Shown here: piece by piece, positions 56,999 to 64,000 of the stretch
Layout of the letters: each line of letters starts with the position of its first letter
Position numbering within the stretch: the stretch's first letter is position 1
Origin: Zelopaecilomyces penicillatus
Taxonomy: Eukaryota > Ascomycota > Sordariomycetes > Hypocreales > Pseudodiploosporaceae
Assembly: GCA_005765155.1 (NCBI GenBank)
Contig: VCCP01000007.1
Location: 2,187,501 to 2,251,500 of the forward strand
Direction of reading: 5' to 3'
Length of the DNA: 64,000 nucleotides
Notes under the pieces: generated by a model
Databases searched by the model: none
What the model saw: the letters and a program-made list of their open reading frames with translations, nothing else
What the model was told of the DNA's origin: nothing
Program-made: the position numbers and the translations under genes

Positions 56999-58332
56999 CG
57001 TGACGGGTGCGAGTCTTGGCACGGTGTGTTCGCGCCTCTCACGATCGCGTTGGGTTGAGTGCCCAGGTGGGTGAGAATTATGTAAGGCAGATGGCGCTGG
57101 AACGCCTTTAATACACTGCAGCTCAGCACTGTTCAGTGCCTGTGATGCCTGTAATGCCTGTAATGCCTGCAAGTGCCAGAGGAGGCTTGTGGTGATTCAA
57201 ACGGCTTGCCTGTGCCGTCTTGGCAATCTTGTCAGACTCCACTAACAATTGAATCGCGAGTTGACCGTTAAACATGGACTCCTTTTCTCTTCTTTTTGGC
57301 TGAGCATCGCAGATATATATCTTCAAGACCAGATACCCCCCCAACCTGTCATTTCCCCCGGTTTCGGCCAGAGGGATCATCCTCGAATTACTCAATTCTC
57401 CTCTTCACGCAACCGTCACTGGCTGTTCGCCTATCATACTTACAGTGGAGGCCCTGAATATCAGCCGGGTGCCTGTGACCCGCTGACATCCCCCTAACAA
57501 TGCTCTGTAACGGTTGGTCATATCAGCGCTATTCATCGTCGCCCCACCTTCTACAGTGGGTAGTTGGGCTGTCAGCCGTGCCGGAGCCGAGAAAGTGTGG
57601 GGGAGAGCGTGTCAAGAACAGGGGGCACGTGATTGATTCGGCAAGGTTTGGATGGGAATCATGGGGATGATCAGCTATTGAATGATATCATGGTATTGTT
57701 GTATAGCCTGAAAAGTCATTGATACGTTGCATCTGATATAAAACTATGAGAAATAAGATGCTGACATATGGCGAACCCAGTTCGTAAAATGCCAAGTTGG
57801 GGAAAAGCACCATCTCTATATGTGGATGCATTACATGTTTTTGTAATCGACACCACTCCGCCATTTCGCACACCCTTATCTCACCTCAGACCAAACTGAC
57901 CAAACCCCAAGCTATGGAATCTTAATGACGCTGTAAACTCCCAATCCGCTAATCACAATCCATCTTGGCAGAGACAAGTCGCCTTCTTTCAACCACTTTC
58001 ATTTGCTGTTCCATTTCTCCTGCATCGTGGCGCAGCCTGTCGGCATGTGGAGCCAATTGCCGTTCAAGCGTCTTGGTATTCCTGTTTGCCCAGGCCAAGG
58101 CTTCCATTTTTCGGCACACACATCCGAGCTGAGTGAGCATGCTGGGGTTTTCAACATGTTGTTCAAGTTTTTGGATGTTTTTTTTTCTCTATCTATGCTT
58201 TTATTCATTTGCCCACGACTACGACGCTTCGTAGCTTGTCCGTAACCTTTGTAGTCGCTTTGAACGGCTCTCCGTCTAAATTGGACGCTTGAAAGCCTGG
58301 TAACGAGAGTTTGAGCACGCACGTAAAGCAGC
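56999..58332. other. Divergent intergenic region
   Basis: Upstream regions of the GH89 and TMEM16 genes. It contains the four-unit 9-bp repeat at 57137-57172. No gene is seen. Confidence 0.5.
57137..57172. repeat. Four tandem copies of a 9-bp unit (TGCCTGTAA-like)
   Basis: Units TGCCTGTGA, TGCCTGTAA, TGCCTGTAA and TGCCTGCAA follow each other without gaps, 139-174 bases upstream of the GH89 start codon. This could be a cluster of regulator sites or simple slippage. Confidence 0.85.
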
Positions 58333-60746
58333 ATGCATTCGCAGACACTTGAGGCCCGTTTGCAAGAGAACCATGTTGGGAACGTCTCCAACGCAAAGCA
58401 GAGCTACAATGACAAGTACGTCATTGTATACGACTTTAGCAAACCCGGTGCGTACATCCCATCAACTGCAATACCTCCTCACACCAGTCCTTCATATCTG
58501 ACTCCCACAGCTCATGACGTTGCCGTCAAGGAGTTCAATACACTGCTCCATGACTTGGAAGCTGCAGGTCTCCACACCGAAATCCGCCCCGGATACGATC
58601 AGACCATCCTGATCTTTGCCAAAGCGCCAAGCCAGCTCCTAGGGAATAGAGTATACAAGCTAAGGTATGTCTTCTTCCCTTTGTAGGAAAGAACATCAAT
58701 CACACACTGCTTTAACTAACGTGTAGAGTGTAGGGTGAGAGATTGGCTATATGCAATCACGCAGACCCACCCGGGAGGAGACAAGGACTCCGTGGTGTCT
58801 GGGTGGTATGAGGCAGAAGATCTGTTAACCATGTACCATTTGGTCAATTGGCCAAAGGCGATGGGAGGAGCTGCGATTACTCCGGGAGTGAGGCCCTGGG
58901 AAAATGTGCAGTCTATTTTCCCACTCCATAATGAGAAGGTCAACCAGGCTCTTTTGGGGCATTTAAGCAGGAGGGTCTTTCTCTCGGTGGAAGATCTAGA
59001 CATGATCAGGGACCTCTTAGGCTCCAAGGTATTAATCTCTAAACTGGGCTACCTTTAGCCATTCAAGTTCTCGTGCGCTGGACTAATACGACAAACAGGT
59101 GGCGTTTTATTTTGCCTTTATCCAGAGCTACCTCATGTTCCTCGCCTTCCCCGCCCTCACCGGCGTCTGCGCCTGGCTCTGGCTGTCCAAATACTCCCTC
59201 GCATATGCCATCTTGACGAGCATCTGGTGTACCGTATTCTTGGAGTACTGGAAGGTCAGACAAGTCGACCTAAGTATTCGTTGGAACGTAAAAGGGGTGC
59301 ATAGGAGCAAAGTCAACAGGCCAGAGTTCAAGTATGAAGCTGTGGTTATTGATGAAAGTGGCCGCACGATTCACTACTTTCCGAAATGGAAGCAGATTAC
59401 GCGCCAGCTTCTACAAATTCCGTTTATTTTGGTAGCGACGGGCGCTTTAGGGGTGGTGATTGGGTCTGTGTTTGCCGTGGAGGTGCTGATATCAGAGACG
59501 TATGAGGGGCCATATCAGTTTTACTTGGTAAGGCAACACTTATCCTATCCCAGTTGAAAGATTAACCGTTGACTTTTCATTGGTGTAGGAATACCTTCCA
59601 ACGGTTGTACTGGCTGTTTTGACGCCATATATGAGCTCATCCCTCGAAGGTGTAGCGACCTTGCTCACAGGCTTTGAAAACCATCGCACAGCGGACAGTC
59701 ACGAAATGTCTCTTACGCAAAAGATCTTTGTACTCAACATCATTACGAATTACCTACCCATTCTGCTTACAGCCTTCATCTACGTTCCGTTCGGCGAGGA
59801 TGTAGTCCCCTGGCTGGAGAGGATGTAGCGGCGGTTTCTTCCACGCTTGGGCAAGCGGTTTGCCACGCGCTCGTTTCGATCAGACGTGGACCAATTGCGG
59901 AACGAGGTGATTGCGCTCACTGTGACGGGACAGATATCCAGCTTCTTTGAGGAAAATATCTTGCCGCTTCTCAAGCATAAGATGAGCGGTTGGTACCGGG
60001 AATACCGTCGCGCGTACGCCAAAGAGGCGATGCTCATGTCGATAGTCAGCGATGAGCCCAGCGAGGCAGAGTTTTTAATGCGGTGCCGCAACGAGGCGAC
60101 ATTGGCTCCGTACAATGTGCAGGAGGACATTGCGGAACTGGTCCTCCAGTTTGGATACCTCGCACTCTTCTCCCCTGTCTGGCCATTGATATCGCTTGGA
60201 TTCCTCATTAATAACTGGATAGAGCTTCGGTCCGACTTCGCCAAGATCAGCATCGAGCATCAACGGCCAGGCCCCACTCGCGCAGACGGCATCGGCCCAT
60301 GGACAATTTCACTCGACATATTGACATGGGTAGGAAGCTTATCAACAGCCGCCATTGTGCATCTCTTTGGCTCCGACAGTTTTGGCTCCGGACGAAGCTG
60401 GTCCACCTTGCCCATCACCATCTTCATCAGCGAACATATCCTCCTCGCTCTCAAAGCGCTGACAAAGTACGTCTTTGAGCGGTATGGGTCAGAGCAGATC
60501 CGGAGAGAGAGGGCGGAGCGGTATTCACGTAGACTGTCGGTGCTGGAGGAGATTGAGGAGAACAAACGAGGGGGTGTTAATCTTGGTGTTGCGGAAAAGG
60601 AGAGACGGAAGTCGGTGTTGGTGACGAGTAGTGATGTATTTTGGACGAGACAGGTTGAGGATGGTGCGAGTGCAACGGCGGGGATGCGGCTAATGAGGCT
60701 TGCCAAACAGTGGGAAGAGGGTCATGGACAGGTGAAGAAAGATTAA
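58333..60746 (+). CDS. TMEM16/anoctamin-type scramblase gene interrupted by an in-frame TAG
   Basis: Four exons (58333-58664, 58734-59028, 59099-59527, 59589-60746) join in frame to 738 codons including the final stop, almost exactly the ~735-residue length of fungal TMEM16 proteins such as afTMEM16, which are calcium-dependent lipid scramblases or channels. The cytosolic N-domain (Y-V-I-V-Y-D-F, V-R-D-W-L-Y) leads into TM helices (V-A-F-Y-F-A-F-I-Q-S-Y-L; T-G-V-C-A-W-L-W; K-I-F-V-L-N-I-I-T-N-Y-L-P), the conserved V-I-A-L-T-V-T-G-Q region and Y-L-A-L-F-S-P-V-W-P-L. A TAG at 59826-59828 splits exon 4 after residue 431, while the downstream frame stays intact and conserved for 305 codons. It may be a recent null allele, a sequencing error, readthrough, or a 54-base in-frame GT-AG segment (59802-59855) that is spliced out. 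Confidence 0.85.
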
Positions 60747-61550
60747 AGACCGCTTGCACTCGCAAGTTGATGCCCGTTTGGGGGAGCAGTCCGGTTTGAC
60801 GATGAGTTGGATTGTTGGATGTGATCAAGGTTGAAGTATGTTACCCGGTAACACGGCCCTTGACGCCGTTGAGGCTAAGTACAGGTTAAAGCATATAGCA
60901 GCCTCACATGGCTCAACCATTAATACCATCATGAATATAATAAGCATTAAGCATTTCAAGCTGATCTAGATTCATACAAACGGCCCGGCAGACGGGCCTC
61001 GGGACAAAAATAGACCCGACCATTGCGGAAGTTGATTCCGAAGAAAAGACGCAAAACCCACAGACTCAGTGGAGCCCGGCGCGGGCAACAGATTTGATAC
61101 ACCAATGGCAAAGCGCGCTTTGTTTCTACAATCGGCCGCTTCTCCCCGGCTGCTGATTCCCTGTCTTAGCAGCATGTAAGAGCTTTTGGATGTATCGTCT
61201 TCACGGTCGTGGGCCGGCAATCCCACTTGCTATAGTGTATTCTTATAGTACGGCGGCGTGAATTGATGACTTTTTGGTCGTTTTTTTGGCGTCACATCGG
61301 GGTGTCCACTGGTCGGCTGGCCCTTCCTATCGCGGTACGCCGTGGTCCGGCTTATGAGGTTTTATAGTCTTTGAGCTACCCAATAGAGTGAGGAGGGGTC
61401 TAAGAGTTTTTTTTTTTTTTTTTTGGGGTTGTATAATATCGAGCTTGAAGCCTCCCGTTTGTGAGCCACATCGTTGTGCCTTTTTTTACTCAACATCCGC
61501 TTCATATAAATTGTATCAGTATTACATTACTCCTCTCACATACAGACACC
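60747..61550. other. Intergenic region
   Basis: TMEM16 3' flank and promoter of the oxidoreductase gene, with an 18-base T run at 61407-61424 followed 126 bases later by the ATG. No gene is seen. Confidence 0.5.
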
Positions 61551-62555
61551 ATGTTGCGCTGGGGCATTCTCGGAACGAGCTTCATCTCGGACGTCGTCGT
61601 CCGGGCCATCGCCGCCAGCCCTGGGTCCCGCCTCCAAGCCGTGTTTGGCCGTGACGAAGCCCGCCTGGCTGCCTTTGCCACCAAGCACAGCATCGAGTCT
61701 CGCTACCAGACCATCGATGAGCTGCTCGATGACGCCAACGTCGATGTTGTCTACGTTGGGCTGCCGAGCCACCTGCACGCCTCGGCTGTGATTGCGGCAG
61801 CGAAACGCGGCAAGGCGATCCTGTCGGAGAAGTCGCTGGCGACTACGATGGAGGACTCACGGGCGATGATGGAGGCGGTGCGCGCGGCGGATGTGTTTTT
61901 CCTCGAGGGGTTGATGTATTTGAGCCATCCGTTGATGGATAAGGTTACGGAGATTGTGCGATCTGGAGTGCTGGGCAACATCAAGGGTGTGTCGGGCTAC
62001 TACGCCGCCAATATCTGGAAGAAGGCGAACCCTCTGGGCATGGGCACTATCTACAACCTCGGCTGCTACCCCGTCTCGCTGCTACACCTCATCATGGAAG
62101 CCGCATACGGCTCCGACGCCTGGGAGAAGCGTCAAGTCACCGGCCTCGGCAACGTCTCCACCGAAGGCTCCGTCCACGTCCGCGACGCCAGTCTCAACGT
62201 CCGCTTCGACGCCGGCGTGCTCGCCACGATCCAATCCACCGACTCCTTCGGCAACGACTTCTCCTTCGCCGTACAAGGCGACAAGGCGCGCCTCCGATTC
62301 CGCACAAACCCTTGGTTACCGCTTGCTGGTGACAATGTCATCGAGCTGCGGCCCTATGGCGGCGGTGAAGTCGAGGAGATTGTGGTGCCTGCGCAGTTGG
62401 ATGCCTTTGGACACCAGGTTAAGCGGGTGGAGGAGTGTGTTGCTGCAGGTGTAAAAGAGGCGCCGCGGCCGTCGCCGACGTGGGCGAATTCGGTGGAGAT
62501 TATGGGACTTTTGACGGAGTGGGAGACGGATATCAAGAAGCGAAGCGGTAATTAA
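61551..62555 (+). CDS. Gfo/Idh/MocA-family NAD(P)-dependent oxidoreductase
   Basis: Intronless gene for 334 residues starting at the ATG at 61551. The N-terminal Rossmann domain opens with W-G-I-L-G-T-S-F-I-S. D-V-V-Y-V-G-L-P-S-H-L-H follows, then E93-K94 in L-S-E-K-S-L-A, corresponding to the family E-K-P motif with Ser replacing Pro. The C-terminal domain has G-V-S-G-Y-Y-A and M-G-T-I-Y-N-L-G-C-Y-P, with Asp of the usual G-G-G-x-L-x-D-x-G-x-Y replaced by Asn in this context. The closest group appears to be D-xylose/trans-dihydrodiol dehydrogenase-like enzymes; the substrate is unknown. The motif departures may alter cofactor or substrate choice. Confidence 0.9.
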   Translation: MLRWGILGTSFISDVVVRAIAASPGSRLQAVFGRDEARLAAFATKHSIESRYQTIDELLDDANVDVVYVGLPSHLHASAVIAAAKRGKAILSEKSLATTMEDSRAMMEAVRAADVFFLEGLMYLSHPLMDKVTEIVRSGVLGNIKGVSGYYAANIWKKANPLGMGTIYNLGCYPVSLLHLIMEAAYGSDAWEKRQVTGLGNVSTEGSVHVRDASLNVRFDAGVLATIQSTDSFGNDFSFAVQGDKARLRFRTNPWLPLAGDNVIELRPYGGGEVEEIVVPAQLDAFGHQVKRVEECVAAGVKEAPRPSPTWANSVEIMGLLTEWETDIKKRSGN

Positions 62556-62929
62556 TTGGAAAAGACTTGGGTTCTTTGGAAAACATGGGCATGGCATGGG
62601 GGGTAAAAAATGGCATTTCCTAGACTGGGATCAGTCCAGGATCAGAAAGCTTGAATATAATGAAACGCTGGTTCATCATGATGATAGTATGGTATGGCCC
62701 ATCGAATATCTTGAATCGAAAACTACCTAGATATGGGGCTGGGTTCATTATCTACCTCAACGTCTTTTTCACAGTTATGAACTTGAACATGCTCATCTTT
62801 GCTGTAAAGTAAATACCATTCATTTCATGTTACATCTCTATCGTTTATGGACATTATCATTATTTACTATATCCAAGTCTCCCACGATAGCCCGATACCC
62901 CTTTTTATTTCCCCTTTTCTCACATCTTT
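62556..62929. other. Convergent intergenic region
   Basis: Spacer between two converging 3' ends; A+T-rich toward the right. Nothing else is seen. Confidence 0.5.
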
Positions 62930-64000
62930 TTAAACTGCATATCCACCCGAGTTAATCTGTCTAGGTTCACCCGCAGCCTCAAACGTCCCATTCGGCAGCA
63001 ATTTCAATCCCTGAGCCGAGCTGAGCCCCGGCGCAGTCCATGTAATATTATGGCCCAGCGAAGACAAGTACGCAACAGTCGAGTTATCATACGCGTACTC
63101 GACGGAGATGACGTTGGGCACCAGCTGGTCATGGATACGGGGCTTAGCAAGTGCCTGGGCAATGGTGAGCTTGCCGTCGATGAGGTGGATCGTGTTCTGG
63201 ATAGTTGAAGTGGTGATGCGGCTGCCACCAGCGGCACCGACAGCGAAGGAGAGCTTGCCGTCGGCGGATTCGGCAATGATGGGTGAGATGGAAGAGAGAG
63301 GGCGCTTGCCAGGGCGCACGAAGTTGGCAGGGCTGGGGATGTAGCCAAAGGCATTTGTGACGTTGGGGATGCTAAAGTCGTTCATTTCATTGTTCATGAT
63401 GATACCTGTTTCTGGCACCATGAGCCGCGAGCCAAACAACAGATTGACAGTTGTTGTCAGGGAGATAGCAAGTCCGCTGGCATCAGCAGCCACCATGTGC
63501 GAAGTACCAGGTGTCTCAAGCGACTCAAGGCCTTCGGGGTCGTAGTGCTTCACATCCTGAGTGCGCAAGTCAGAGATCTTGGAGCGGATCTCAACACCCG
63601 TCTTGGCAGCAATCATGTTGCGCGTATAATCCGCCATGCCCTTGACGAACGAAGGATCACCAATCTTTGTGCGCTGGCCGTACGCGAACCGCATAGCCTC
63701 ATCGAGCCGATGTGTCGACAGGTTCAGCTGCTTAGGGTCGCTGAACCCTTCATACCCGCTTACGGTGTTGAGCGCGCTCAGGGCCACAGGTCCACCGGAC
63801 GGTGCGTTCGTGCTGGTGAGCTTGAAGCCGCGGTACTTGATGTTAAGAGGCTCACGATGCGCAACGGTGTAGTTCTTGAGATCCTGCATCGTCATGGTGC
63901 CGTTTGATTTGCGCAGCGCGCGGATCGTCGCTTCGCCAATGGCGCCGGTGTAAAAGGCATCTGCGCCATAGGTAGCAATAGCCTCGAGGGTGTTTGCGTA
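62930..64000 (-). CDS. Gamma-glutamyltranspeptidase, 3' part (5' end outside window)
   Basis: The reading frame is open to the window edge, so only the last ~356 residues are visible. The enzyme cleaves gamma-glutamyl bonds of glutathione and transfers the glutamyl group; it is made as a proenzyme that self-cleaves at a Thr. The small-subunit start is seen as T-P-G-T-S-H-M-V-A-A-D, with the nucleophile Thr in T-S-H. Further landmarks: N-A-P-S-G-G-P-V-A-L-S-A-L-N in the large subunit; N-N-E-M-N-D-F-S-I-P, the classic substrate-pocket segment; P-L-S-S-I-S-P-I-I; G-A-A-G-G-S-R-I-T-T. Fungal enzymes of this type are vacuolar or extracellular. No truncation is visible within the window. Confidence 0.93.
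   Translation of the reverse strand, partial: YANTLEAIATYGADAFYTGAIGEATIRALRKSNGTMTMQDLKNYTVAHREPLNIKYRGFKLTSTNAPSGGPVALSALNTVSGYEGFSDPKQLNLSTHRLDEAMRFAYGQRTKIGDPSFVKGMADYTRNMIAAKTGVEIRSKISDLRTQDVKHYDPEGLESLETPGTSHMVAADASGLAISLTTTVNLLFGSRLMVPETGIIMNNEMNDFSIPNVTNAFGYIPSPANFVRPGKRPLSSISPIIAESADGKLSFAVGAAGGSRITTSTIQNTIHLIDGKLTIAQALAKPRIHDQLVPNVISVEYAYDNSTVAYLSSLGHNITWTAPGLSSAQGLKLLPNGTFEAAGEPRQINSGGYAV

Overview
The window is nuclear DNA from a filamentous ascomycete (Pezizomycotina). Evidence: short GT-AG introns of roughly 40-145 bp with GTAAGT-like donors, intergenic gaps of 1-4 kb, secreted wall glucanases, a fungal annexin, a rhodopsin-domain membrane protein and a Fungal_trans_2-type regulator. 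The gene content fits a Sordariomycete, perhaps Hypocreales, but that placement is inference. I recognise no tRNA, rRNA, transposon, CRISPR array or prokaryotic element.

Layout. 0-5.8 kb: DHA1-type MFS transporter (+), secreted cysteine-rich pro-protein (+), F-box/ankyrin protein (-). 5.8-8.2 kb: A+T-rich gap containing a 25-bp near-perfect palindrome. 8.2-12.4 kb: metal-dependent amidohydrolase, NIP7 and a 180-residue unknown (all +). 13.6-32.9 kb: a long minus-strand block: TIL-like mini-protein, GH64 beta-1,3-glucanase, annexin, GH30 beta-1,6-glucanase, cyclin H (CCL1) and a BAR-domain protein, separated by long simple-repeat-rich gaps. 35.8-46.6 kb: C2H2 zinc-finger gene (-), small spliced orphan (+), AAC(3)-type acetyltransferase (+), beta-carbonic anhydrase (-), thioredoxin (+), orphan seven-TM protein (+), short-chain dehydrogenase (-). 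47.7-57 kb: short regulator-like gene (+), seven-exon rhodopsin-domain protein (-), GH89 alpha-N-acetylglucosaminidase (-). 58.3-64 kb: TMEM16/anoctamin gene (+) with an in-frame TAG, Gfo/Idh/MocA oxidoreductase (+), and the 3' part of a gamma-glutamyltranspeptidase (-) that runs off the window.

How the genes relate. There is no obvious biosynthetic cluster or operon-like unit. The recurring theme is secretion and surface biology: GH64 and GH30 enzymes attack beta-1,3- and beta-1,6-glucan, GH89 removes alpha-GlcNAc, gamma-glutamyltranspeptidase handles glutathione, and two small cysteine-rich secreted proteins could act outside the cell. Annexin, BAR and TMEM16 proteins all act on lipid bilayers. 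Housekeeping genes (NIP7, CCL1, carbonic anhydrase, thioredoxin) are interspersed. The observations most worth checking are the amber codon in the otherwise full-length TMEM16 frame, the six-cysteine TIL-like secreted peptide, the Kex2-site-bearing secreted protein, the palindrome at 7520-7544, and the orphan seven-TM protein. Exon boundaries were worked out by hand from splice signals and reading frame; no transcript data or database search was available.
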